From Phyllobacteriaceae bacterium UBA1940 (lineage in GTDB: Bacteria > Pseudomonadota > Alphaproteobacteria > Rhizobiales > Rhizobiaceae), in assembly GCA_002336975.1 (NCBI GenBank), contig DDFA01000080.1:372-13279 (forward strand): 12,908 nt of DNA, given 5' to 3'. Below are positions 7,126 to 12,908 of this stretch, piece by piece (position 1 is the first letter of the stretch; the number at the start of each line of letters is the position of its first letter). Below the pieces are notes generated by a model. The model did not search any database. It was not told the origin of the DNA and saw nothing but the letters and a program-made list of their open reading frames with translations. Both the position numbers and the translations under genes were made by a program.

Positions 7126-7670
7126 TGCTCGCGCCGGCGTCGACCCGATCGACCGGCAGTGTGCGCCCGGGCATGTTCGCCCGAATAGGCGATGCGGCCA
7201 GGCGCGCCGCGCCCGATTGGCTGGAAGCCGTTGCCGGCTCGCTGCTGTGGGCGCTTTTGATGGGCGCCGCCGCATGGCTTTCATTCTTGTTCGACGGCTG
7301 GCGCGACCTGGACAGAGTCATGTTCGCCGCCGCATTTTTCGCCGCCGGCGGCCTGATCGCCTTCGCGCCCGCCATCTGGCTCGGCAGATTTCTGTCGCGC
7401 GGCCGCGCCGACGCCGGCTTCGCGGCGACCTTTCTTGCCCTGGCGGTGATCACCATCAGCGTCACCGCCGCCCTCGTCTCGCAGCAATACCGGCTCTATT
7501 ACGCGCAATGGCACGACCAGACTTTTACGGTGCGATGGTTTTTCCAGTTCGCGTTCACCACCGCCGGGGCGATCTACCAGTTCCTCGTCCTGGGTCTGCG
7601 AGCCTACATTCCCATCGCCTTCGTCGCGCTGATTGCCGCATCCTGGTGGAATGCGGGCCGCGTGCGTTGA
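7125..7670 (+). CDS. Hypothetical multi-pass inner-membrane protein, 181 aa
   Basis: I do not recognise a named family. Hydrophobic stretches at about residues 34-55, 66-87, 99-119, 138-156 and 159-176 suggest four or five membrane helices. Between the third and fourth is a polar, aromatic-rich loop (QQYRLYYAQWHDQTFTVRWF). The GTG at 7125 overlaps the preceding TAG (TAGTG), implying coupling to the DUF2259 gene. ATG 7173 (MFARIGDAARR) would drop 16 residues without losing a helix, and neither start has a strong ribosome site, so the N-terminus is uncertain. It ends 54 bases before purB. Similar small membrane proteins beside purB are, to my recollection, common in rhizobia, but no role can be given. 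Confidence 0.72.
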   Translation: MLAPASTRSTGSVRPGMFARIGDAARRAAPDWLEAVAGSLLWALLMGAAAWLSFLFDGWRDLDRVMFAAAFFAAGGLIAFAPAIWLGRFLSRGRADAGFAATFLALAVITISVTAALVSQQYRLYYAQWHDQTFTVRWFFQFAFTTAGAIYQFLVLGLRAYIPIAFVALIAASWWNAGRVR

Positions 7671-7724
7671 GCCTTCCGGACGCATCTGTTAAGGCGCGCC
7701 CTGGTTCAATTGCAGGAGCGCCCG

Positions 7725-9032
7725 ATGATCCCTCGCTACTCGCGTCCGGAAATGGTCGCCATCTGGTCGCCCGAGACGCGTTTCCGCATCTGGTTCGAGA
7801 TCGAGGCCTATGCCTGCGAAGCCCTCGCTGAACTGGGCGTCATTCCCGAAGAAGCTGCCAGGACGATCTGGGAGAAGGGCAATGCGGCCGTGTTCGACGT
7901 CGCCAGGATCGACGAGATCGAACGCGTCACCAAGCACGACGTCATCGCCTTCCTGACCCATCTCGGCGAATTCATCGGCCCCGATTCGCGTTTCGTCCAT
8001 CAGGGCATGACGTCGTCAGACGTGCTCGACACCTGCCTCGCGGTGCAGCTGAGCCGCGCCGCCGATCTTCTGATCGCCGACGTCGATGCGCTGCTGGCGG
8101 CGCTGCGCAAGCGTGCGTTCGAGCACAAGGACACCGTCACCATTGGCCGCTCGCACGGCATTCACGCCGAGCCGACGACGTTCGGGGTCAAGCTGGCCCA
8201 GGCTTTTGCCGAGTTTTCGCGCTGCCGCGACCGCCTTGTGGCGGCGCGCGAGGAGATCGCCACCTGCGCCATTTCCGGCGCGGTCGGCACCTTCGCCAAC
8301 ATCGACCCGTTCGTCGAGGAATATGTCGCCGCAAAGCTCGGCCTGAAGCCCGAACCGGTCTCGACCCAGGTGATCCCGCGCGACCGCCACGCGATGTTCT
8401 TCGCGACGCTGGGCGTCGTCGCATCCTCGATCGAGCGGCTGGCGACGGAAATCCGCCATCTGCAGCGCACCGAGGTTCTGGAAGCCGAGGAGTATTTTTC
8501 GCCGGGCCAGAAGGGTTCCTCGGCGATGCCGCACAAGCGCAATCCCGTCCTCACCGAAAACCTGACCGGCCTCGCCCGGCTGGTGCGCGGCATGGTGACG
8601 CCGGCGCTGGAGAATGTGGCGCTGTGGCATGAACGCGACATCTCGCATTCCTCGGTCGAGCGCATGATCGGCCCCGACGCGACGGTGACGCTCGACTTCG
8701 CGCTGGCCCGGCTCACCGGCGTCATCGACAAGCTTGTCGTCTACCCGGCCAACATGGAAAAGAACCTCAACAAGTTCAAAGGCCTGGTCCATTCCCAGCG
8801 CGTCCTGCTCGCCCTGACCCAGGCCGGCGTCAGCCGCGAGGACGCCTACCGCCTCGTCCAGCGCAACGCGATGAAGGTTTGGGAGCAAGGCGCTGATTTT
8901 CTGGAGGAATTGCTCGCCGACAAGGACGTGCGGGCAGCCCTGAGCGAAGCCGAGCTTCGCGAAAAGTTCGATCTCGGCTACCACACCAAGCACGTCGACA
9001 CGATTTTCAAGCGGGTTTTCGGCGCTGCCTGA
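7725..9032 (+). CDS. purB: Adenylosuccinate lyase
   Basis: The protein has 435 residues, the normal length for the short bacterial PurB type. It eliminates fumarate twice in purine synthesis: SAICAR to AICAR, and adenylosuccinate to AMP, in the cytoplasm as a homotetramer. The fumarase/aspartase-superfamily signature is GSSAMPHKRNP (264-274) with the catalytic serine loop. HQGMTSSDV (92-100) and GRSHGIHAEPTTFG (141-154), containing the acid/base histidine region, are intact. ATG 7725 is chosen because AGGAG lies six bases upstream; a TTG slightly earlier adds only five residues. It stands apart from the purC gene some 3.5 kb downstream, with five unrelated genes between. No frame damage is seen. 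Confidence 0.97.
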   Translation: MIPRYSRPEMVAIWSPETRFRIWFEIEAYACEALAELGVIPEEAARTIWEKGNAAVFDVARIDEIERVTKHDVIAFLTHLGEFIGPDSRFVHQGMTSSDVLDTCLAVQLSRAADLLIADVDALLAALRKRAFEHKDTVTIGRSHGIHAEPTTFGVKLAQAFAEFSRCRDRLVAAREEIATCAISGAVGTFANIDPFVEEYVAAKLGLKPEPVSTQVIPRDRHAMFFATLGVVASSIERLATEIRHLQRTEVLEAEEYFSPGQKGSSAMPHKRNPVLTENLTGLARLVRGMVTPALENVALWHERDISHSSVERMIGPDATVTLDFALARLTGVIDKLVVYPANMEKNLNKFKGLVHSQRVLLALTQAGVSREDAYRLVQRNAMKVWEQGADFLEELLADKDVRAALSEAELREKFDLGYHTKHVDTIFKRVFGAA

Positions 9033-9054
9033 CCGACCCTCTGTCGACGGTCAC

Positions 9055-9079
9055 GGAACCTCTTGGATTGTCGAACGTT
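9055..9079 (+). promoter_or_regulatory. EcfG (general stress response sigma) promoter
   Basis: GGAAC at 9055-9059 is followed by a 16-base spacer and CGTT at 9076-9079. This is the established alphaproteobacterial EcfG/RpoE2 pattern (GGAAC, 16-17 bases, CGTT). Transcription would start near 9086-9088, giving a leader of about 45 bases to the ATG at 9133. It lies 22 bases after the purB stop and points at the small membrane protein. Confidence 0.75.
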
Positions 9080-9132
9080 GATGGTCGACCCGTTAAGTTC
9101 GGTCGCATCATCAACAATCGTGAGGGTATTCT

Positions 9133-9438
9133 ATGACGGATCGTGATCGCGAGACCGTGGTTGTCAACAACGGCGGCGGTGGCGGCGGCGGTTGGATCGC
9201 AGCCGTGTTGATTGCAATCGCCGCGGTCGGCGCCATTCTCTATTTCACCGGCACATTTGGCAGCGGCGATGGATCGGACGTGAATGTCAAGGTCGAGCAA
9301 CCGGCAGCGCCGGCGCCCGCGACCCCTGCAACTCCGGAGCCCGCAACGCCTGCACCCGCCCCGGCGACCCCCGCCCCGGCGGCTCCAGCAGCTACCCCGG
9401 CGGCCCCAGCGCCGGCTCCCGCCGCGCCCGCGAACTGA
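9133..9438 (+). CDS. Small single-pass membrane protein with Gly run and Pro/Ala-rich tail
   Basis: A 101-residue protein in three parts: a polar N-terminus ending in seven glycines (14-20), one hydrophobic helix WIAAVLIAIAAVGAILYF (21-38), and a low-complexity tail of Pro, Ala and Thr (57-100). The ribosome site GAGGG lies six bases before the ATG. The Pro/Ala tail resembles an extended periplasm-spanning or flexible linker, but nothing catalytic is visible. The gene is immediately preceded by an EcfG-type promoter, so it is inferred to be a general stress response target. An 8-bp palindrome (CGCGAACT/AGTTCGCG, 9429-9445) straddles the stop codon. The function is unknown; topology cannot be decided from charge because the N-terminus is mixed. 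Confidence 0.82.
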   Translation: MTDRDRETVVVNNGGGGGGGWIAAVLIAIAAVGAILYFTGTFGSGDGSDVNVKVEQPAAPAPATPATPEPATPAPAPATPAPAAPAATPAAPAPAPAAPAN

Positions 9439-9461
9439 GTTCGCGAGGCATCGAAAAACGA

Positions 9462-9491
9462 CAACGCCGTGGATTGCGATCCACGGCGTTG
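9462..9491. terminator. Intrinsic terminator between convergent genes
   Basis: A perfect 13-bp stem (CAACGCCGTGGAT with its complement) closes a four-base TGCG loop. Read on the minus strand the stem is followed by TCGTTTTTCG, a reasonable U-tract for the VOC gene that ends at 9532. On the plus strand it is followed only by CTGTTTCTG, so termination of the 9133 gene there would be weaker. The hairpin sits in the 93-base gap between the two convergent genes. Confidence 0.75.
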
Positions 9492-9531
9492 CTGTTTCTG
9501 ATCGGGACTTTCTCCGGCCCCGCACCGATCG

Positions 9532-10422
9532 TCAGGCGGTTGCCGCAACCTGTCTGATTTCGGTGCCCCACGGGTCGACGAAGGTTTCGTCGACGGCCGG
9601 TCCCTTCTTCAGCAGTTCGACCCATTGCAGGCCGGTCCGGTCCTTGTCGCGAGGCCCCGCGCCACGGCTCTGCCAGGAATTGGCGCCGATGTGGTGATGG
9701 TATCCGCCGGTCGACAGGAACACCGCCTGGGGGCCGTATTCGAGCACCGTGTCAAAGCCGATCCTGTCGTTCCAGAACTCCTGTGCGGCCCGGGCGTCGC
9801 CCACCCGCAGGTGAACGTGACCGATCAGCGAATTGTCCGGCGCCCCGTCCCAATCTGGCAGGCCCATCGACGCGGCGACGATGCCGTCGCCATCGAGCGC
9901 GCTGTTGGCCATGCGCACCCTGTCGCCGTCCCAGTTCCAGTTGGTCGGATCCCGGTCCGCGTAGATTTCGATGCCGTTGCCTTCCGGATCGTTGAGGTAA
10001 AGCGCCTCCGACACCAGATGGTCTGCCGCGCCGGTCAGTTGCACCCGATTTTGAACCGCGTGCCGGATCCAGCGCCCGAGATCTGCCCGCGACGGCAGCA
10101 GGAACGCCGTGTGATAAAGTCCGGCCGCGCGCGGATCGTCGGGCTGGATCGCCGCCGATTGTTCGATTTCCAGCAGCGGCCGCTCGCCGACGCCAAGGGT
10201 GATGACCCCGCCGGCGTTGCGCAGCTCGCGCAGGCCCACGACCCGCTTGTAGAAATCGGCGACGCTGCGCGCGTCGCGGGCGACGATGCCGATACGCCCG
10301 ATATGTGTCGGGGTGGTTGCGGCGAATGGCGTTTCGGTCATGATCTTCTCCGATCGGGCGGCGGTCAGGCCGCCAAACAACGAGGCGCTTGCCGCCAGAA
10401 CGGTCCTGCGATTGATCTGCAT
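9532..10422 (-). CDS. Two-domain VOC protein, catechol 2,3-dioxygenase (CatE)-like, possible Tat leader
   Basis: The protein has 296 residues from ATG 10422. It carries two tandem vicinal-oxygen-chelate modules. Module 1 has HIGRIGIVARD (H40), LYHTAFLL (H104) and DPEGNGIEIYADRDP (E152). Module 2 has GHVHLRVGD (H202 or H204), GGYHHHIGANSW (H242-244) and GTEIRQVA (E288), the His/His/Glu set expected for metal binding. This order fits CatE-type ring-cleaving dioxygenases, but the substrate is unproven. From 10422 the chain starts MQINRRTVLAASASLFGGLT, which reads like a twin-arginine export leader. An internal ATG at 10341 (MTETPF) has a better ribosome site (GGAG, six bases). Both starts retain all metal ligands, so location (periplasm or cytoplasm) is open. 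The hydrolase gene is divergent. Confidence 0.85.
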   Translation of the reverse strand: MQINRRTVLAASASLFGGLTAARSEKIMTETPFAATTPTHIGRIGIVARDARSVADFYKRVVGLRELRNAGGVITLGVGERPLLEIEQSAAIQPDDPRAAGLYHTAFLLPSRADLGRWIRHAVQNRVQLTGAADHLVSEALYLNDPEGNGIEIYADRDPTNWNWDGDRVRMANSALDGDGIVAASMGLPDWDGAPDNSLIGHVHLRVGDARAAQEFWNDRIGFDTVLEYGPQAVFLSTGGYHHHIGANSWQSRGAGPRDKDRTGLQWVELLKKGPAVDETFVDPWGTEIRQVAATA

Positions 10423-10495
10423 GGCGGCTCTGGCGTCTCCTCGCCCATGACAGGAAAATGAGGGGGCGCTTTGTTTGGCGCAAGTCAGCAAAGAC

Positions 10496-10535
10496 TGGAC
10501 ATGACGTTCACAATTAGTGGACGATGAAATGTCCA
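10496..10535. promoter_or_regulatory. Operator-like nested inverted repeat between divergent genes
   Basis: TGGACAT at 10496-10502 and ATGTCCA at 10529-10535 are perfect inverted 7-mers. Centred inside them is GTTCAC-AATTA-GTGGAC, an imperfect dyad (5 of 6). It sits in the 155-base gap between the VOC protein and the serine hydrolase, where a regulator could control both. No regulator gene is adjacent, and a gap of this length can hold a 7-bp repeat by chance. Confidence 0.35.
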
Positions 10536-10542
10536 TCTCCCG

Positions 10543-10571
10543 TTGCCAATGCTGGCGTCCGTGCATAGATC
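10543..10571 (+). promoter_or_regulatory. Candidate promoter for the serine hydrolase, predicting leaderless mRNA
   Basis: TTGCCA, a 17-base spacer and TAGATC form a plausible sigma70 promoter. The first transcribed base would fall at about 10578, which is the A of the hydrolase ATG. No Shine-Dalgarno is present before that ATG, which agrees with leaderless translation. The -10 box is only a moderate match. Confidence 0.4.
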
Positions 10572-10577
10572 GTCATC

Positions 10578-11132
10578 ATGAAATCAAGAGACGCAGATAT
10601 TGTCATGGTGCCCGGATTTTCCGGCTCCGGCCCGCTGCACTGGCAGACACGCTGGCAGGAAAAACTGCCGACGTCGCGCCGGGTCGACCAGAAGGACTGG
10701 GACGACCCCGAGCGCGAGCCGTGGGCGGAGCGTCTGGCGGATCTGGTCAACGGTTGCGACCGGCCGGTCGTGCTGGTCGCCCATTCACTCGGCGTGCCGA
10801 CCGTGCTCAACGCGCTGGAGATGATGAACCGGCAGCCCGCCGGCGCGTTCCTCGTCGCCCCGCCCGATCTCGACAATGCCGAACTGTTGACGCCGCGAAT
10901 GCTGGCGTTCGGGCCCTACCCGCGCCAGCCGCTCGCTTTCCCGTCGCTGGTCATCGCCAGCCGCAACGATCCCTATTGCGGCTACCAGCATTCGGAGGAT
11001 CTGGCGAAAACCTGGAACGCGCTGCTGCTCGACGCCGGCGAGGCCGGACATATCAACACCGAGGCAGGTTACGGTCCCTGGCCGGAAGGAACGATGGCGT
11101 TTGCGCAGTTCCTGCGCAACCTGCCCGGCTGA
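10578..11132 (+). CDS. RBBP9/YdeN-type alpha/beta serine hydrolase
   Basis: The protein has 184 residues, the usual size for the small RBBP9/YdeN family. The opening DIVMVPGFSGSGPLHWQTRW with WDDPEREPW is characteristic. The catalytic triad is visible: S70 in VLVAHSLGV, D131 in SRNDPYCGY and H158 in GEAGHINTEAGYGPWPEG. There is no signal peptide, so it is cytoplasmic. Family members are serine hydrolases or esterases with mostly unknown physiological substrates. The ATG at 10578 has no ribosome site, and a promoter-like pair places the transcript start on it. The TGA abuts the TCA (reverse stop) of the convergent aldolase, with no gap between genes, so transcripts must overlap. Confidence 0.88.
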   Translation: MKSRDADIVMVPGFSGSGPLHWQTRWQEKLPTSRRVDQKDWDDPEREPWAERLADLVNGCDRPVVLVAHSLGVPTVLNALEMMNRQPAGAFLVAPPDLDNAELLTPRMLAFGPYPRQPLAFPSLVIASRNDPYCGYQHSEDLAKTWNALLLDAGEAGHINTEAGYGPWPEGTMAFAQFLRNLPG

Positions 11133-11906
11133 TCAGGATTTGAAGGAACCGCGCGCGGTGGCGAGCGCGCTGTCGGCGCCCGAACGCATCAGGCCCTGTT
11201 CGTTGCCGAAGGCAAACAGCTGGTAGCCCATCGCGCCATATCGGCCCGACGACGCCGGGTCCATCGCATAGATCGCGGCGAGCTTGCCGGCGCCACGGGC
11301 GATCGACGCGATGTCGGCGATCGCCGCCATCATGTCTTCCAGACCCGGATTGATCTGGCCGCCATTGGTCCAGGCGAGCGAAAAATCGGACGGGCCGACA
11401 AACACGCCGTCGATGCCGGGCAGCGCCAGAATATCGGCGGCGATCGCATAGGCTTCCCGCGTCTCGATCATTGCAAACGATACGGTGCGCCGGTTCTGGG
11501 TCGTCAGCCATTCGGCGGCGGTGGCCACGCCTGAGCGCGGCATCGCGAACGTCGGGCCCCATGAACGTTCGCCCACCGGCGGGTATTTCATCGCAGCGGC
11601 GAAACGCTTCGCATCGTCGAGCGTGTTGATCATCGGCGCGATCACCGCCTGCGCGCCAAAATCGAGCGCGCGGCTCGCCATGTCGAAGCGGCCGACGGGA
11701 ATGCGCACGATCGGGTATTTGCCGACGCCCGTGATGACCGGGATCGAGCGCAGCACGCTGGCGGTGTCATGACCGCCATGCTGCATGTCGAGGGTCACGG
11801 CGTCGAAATCCAGCCGCGCCATGATCTCGACCGTCAAGGCGTCGGGCACGCCGGACCAGGACGTGAAGGCCGGCCGGCCGGCTCTGAGACGTTCTGCCAG
11901 ATCCAT
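11133..11906 (-). CDS. HpcH/HpaI-family aldolase (4-hydroxy-2-oxoheptanedioate aldolase type)
   Basis: The protein has 257 residues with a TIM-barrel class II pyruvate aldolase pattern, close in length to HpaI of E. coli (262). The key residues align by spacing with the E. coli enzyme: H43 in LDMQHGG, R68 in YPIVRIP, and the metal ligands E148 in AMIETREA and D174 in GPSDFSLAW. The YPPVGERSWGP stretch (108-118) is also typical. The enzyme reversibly joins or cleaves pyruvate and an aldehyde in the cytoplasm; the aldehyde partner is unknown. The residue before the active-site His is Q42, where E. coli has Glu. The start has AAAGG eight bases upstream. No other hydroxyphenylacetate pathway gene is nearby, so a generic family name is safer than hpaI. 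Confidence 0.9.
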   Translation of the reverse strand: MDLAERLRAGRPAFTSWSGVPDALTVEIMARLDFDAVTLDMQHGGHDTASVLRSIPVITGVGKYPIVRIPVGRFDMASRALDFGAQAVIAPMINTLDDAKRFAAAMKYPPVGERSWGPTFAMPRSGVATAAEWLTTQNRRTVSFAMIETREAYAIAADILALPGIDGVFVGPSDFSLAWTNGGQINPGLEDMMAAIADIASIARGAGKLAAIYAMDPASSGRYGAMGYQLFAFGNEQGLMRSGADSALATARGSFKS

Positions 11907-11953
11907 GGCGGCGACCTTTCTTCAGTCCATTGCGGCTGACGGTTGATCCGGGA

Positions 11954-12274
11954 TCAGCCCTTGGCGATCTGATCGGCCGCCTTGACCATAAGATCGCTCA
12001 TCGCAGTGCGGATGTCGGCGTCCGACACCTTGACGCCGGCCTTGTCGAGATCGCCGCGCACCTTGCGGAACACGTCCTCGTCGCCGGCCTCGGCGAAATC
12101 GGCCGCGACCACTTCCCTGGCATAGGCGTCGACGTCGTCGCCGGACTTGCCGAGCTTTTCGGCCGCCCAGACGCCGAGCAGCTTGTTGCGGCGCGCCATG
12201 GCCTTGAACCGCTGCTCCTCGTCCAGGGCGAACTTGCGCTCAAATCCCTTTTCACGATCATCCATGCTGGCCAT
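11954..12274 (-). CDS. F1-ATPase zeta subunit / ATPase inhibitor (DUF1476)
   Basis: The protein has 106 residues, matching the 104-107 of the family. The N-terminus MASMDDREKGFERKFALDEE followed by RFKAMARRNKLLGVWAAEKLG is diagnostic for DUF1476, shown in Paracoccus to be the zeta inhibitor that blocks ATP hydrolysis by F1Fo. Further conserved segments are VVAADFAEAGDEDVFRKVR and SDLMVKAADQI at the end. The inhibitory part in the family is the N-terminal helix. ATG 12274 is chosen since GGAG lies eight bases before it; longer in-frame starts lack a site. It is divergent from purC, an arrangement I recall from many rhizobia. The 47-base gap to the downstream aldolase would allow read-through. 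Confidence 0.93.
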   Translation of the reverse strand: MASMDDREKGFERKFALDEEQRFKAMARRNKLLGVWAAEKLGKSGDDVDAYAREVVAADFAEAGDEDVFRKVRGDLDKAGVKVSDADIRTAMSDLMVKAADQIAKG

Positions 12275-12309
12275 GCATCGTTCTCCGCTTTGTCTGGCGT
12301 TGCTGCGCT

Positions 12310-12338
12310 TCAATATGGGGGCCGCGACGGCAATTCAA
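12310..12338 (-). promoter_or_regulatory. Candidate promoter for the zeta inhibitor gene
   Basis: On the minus strand TTGAAT, a 17-base spacer and TATTGA occur 36 to 64 bases before the ATG at 12274. The predicted leader would be about 29 bases and include the GGAG ribosome site. The -35 box is good and the -10 box is moderate. Confidence 0.4.
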
Positions 12339-12374
12339 CACATATCGGCAGCGGCGGCTCCTCAAAATTGCCCG

Positions 12375-12424
12375 GTTGAGGACGGATGTTAGACGTTGAG
12401 GATTGCCGCCCATTACGATAGAGA
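12375..12424 (+). promoter_or_regulatory. purC upstream region: direct repeat plus candidate promoter
   Basis: GTTGAGGA occurs twice, at 12375-12382 and 12395-12402, exactly 20 bases apart (about two helical turns). The second copy supplies TTGAGG (12396-12401), which with a 17-base spacer and TAGAGA (12419-12424) makes a weak promoter pointing to purC. The first copy also forms a 7-bp hairpin with 12359-12365. The leader would be about 70 bases. No known purine riboswitch core was recognised. Confidence 0.33.
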
Positions 12425-12501
12425 CCGGCTGAAACGCGTTCGTCGACAATGACGCGCCGCCGATTCGGCCGGGACTGACCCGCACAGCAGAGACAATCGA
12501 C

Positions 12502-12908
12502 ATGAACCGACGCCGCCGCATATACGAAGGCAAGGCCAAGATTCTTTACGAAGGACCTGAGCCGGGCACCCTGATCCAGTTCTTCAAGGACGACGCCACC
12601 GCCTTCAACAAGAAGAAGCACGAGGTCGTTGACGGCAAGGGCGTGCTCAACAACCGCATTTCCGAGCACATCTTCAACCATCTCAACCGGATGGGCATCC
12701 CGACCCATTTCATCAAGCGGCTCAACATGCGCGAGCAGCTGATCAAGGAAGTCGAGATCATCCCGCTCGAGATCGTCGTGCGCAATATCGCAGCCGGTTC
12801 GCTGGCCAAGCGCCTCGGCATCGAGGAAGGCACCGTCCTGCCGCGCTCGATCATCGAGTTCTACTACAAGGCCGACGCGCTGGACGACCCGATGGTGTCG
12901 GAAGAGCA
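12502..12908 (+). CDS. purC: Phosphoribosylaminoimidazole-succinocarboxamide (SAICAR) synthase, 5' part
   Basis: About 135 codons are visible; the rest lies beyond the right edge. The chain starts [20 protein letters not shown], and the YEGKAK motif (8-13) is the ATP-binding opening of SAICAR synthase. [19 protein letters not shown] (29-47) and the family signature [14 protein letters not shown] (87-100) are intact. The enzyme joins CAIR and aspartate with ATP hydrolysis to make SAICAR, the substrate of the PurB encoded upstream in this window. The ATG at 12502 has only a weak AGAGA-like ribosome site. In rhizobia purC is commonly followed by purS, purQ and purL, so the operon probably continues to the right, which cannot be seen here. 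Confidence 0.97.
   Translation, partial: MNRRRRIYEGKAKILYEGPEPGTLIQFFKDDATAFNKKKHEVVDGKGVLNNRISEHIFNHLNRMGIPTHFIKRLNMREQLIKEVEIIPLEIVVRNIAAGSLAKRLGIEEGTVLPRSIIEFYYKADALDDPMVSEE

Noticed and set aside
8016..8993. A long minus-strand frame inside purB
   Set aside because: Complete shadow of an unmistakable adenylosuccinate lyase gene; no ribosome site or recognisable domain.
9030..9053. TGACCG/CGGTCA hairpin after purB as a terminator
   Set aside because: Only 6 bp with a 12-base loop and no T-tract.
9284..9438. Pro/Ala-coding tract read as a DNA tandem repeat or mini-satellite
   Set aside because: The units are irregular at DNA level; it is protein low complexity rather than a clean nucleotide repeat.
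11944..11956. TGATCC-G-GGATCA palindrome at the end of the zeta inhibitor gene
   Set aside because: A one-base centre cannot form a good hairpin, there is no T-tract, and it overlaps the stop codon; probably chance.
12275..12501. A purine riboswitch ahead of purC
   Set aside because: Only a 7-bp hairpin and a GGCGGC/GCCGCC outer stem are visible; the conserved purine-aptamer loop sequences are not recognisable.

Overview
The window comes from a GC-rich alphaproteobacterium. The gene content points to the Hyphomicrobiales, probably the Mesorhizobium/Phyllobacteriaceae side: an F1-ATPase zeta inhibitor (DUF1476) divergent from purC, a Cox-type MoxR/VWA/XdhC molybdo-hydroxylase maturation operon, an EcfG-type stress promoter, and mosaic palindromic intergenic repeats of the kind known from rhizobia. 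The taxonomic call is inferred from genes and style, not from a marker. No rRNA, tRNA, CRISPR array, transposase or phage gene is visible.

Region 1 (1-3830, minus strand) is one operon read right to left: a RutF-like flavin reductase with a good promoter, a MoxR-family AAA+ ATPase (CoxD-like), a VWA protein (CoxE-like) and a two-gene XdhC pair, the second running off the left edge. Stop/start overlaps (ATGA between MoxR and VWA, TGATG within the XdhC pair) indicate translational coupling. The set fits maturation of a molybdenum hydroxylase whose structural genes are not in view. A 261-bp palindromic element (790-1050) lies inside the operon. A second, 361-bp element (3831-4191) lies upstream of it.

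Region 2 (4232-9032, plus strand) holds an orphan LivK-like periplasmic binding protein overlapped by a P1-family (DmpA/NylC-like) self-cleaving peptidase, then a secreted DUF2259 protein, a multi-pass membrane protein of unknown function, and purB (adenylosuccinate lyase).

Region 3 (9033-11906) holds a small membrane protein with a Pro/Ala tail behind a near-perfect EcfG promoter, a convergent two-domain extradiol dioxygenase-like VOC protein with a possible Tat leader, a divergent RBBP9/YdeN-type serine hydrolase that may be leaderless, and a convergent HpaI-type aldolase.

Region 4 (11954-12908) holds the ATPase zeta inhibitor (minus) and the start of purC (plus), which runs off the right edge.

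The most unusual structure is the element at 3831-4191. Nearly every base can be assigned to an outer 33-34-bp stem or to one of four abutting hairpin arms. It is an intergenic, non-coding, MITE/RIME-like element that I cannot name with certainty.
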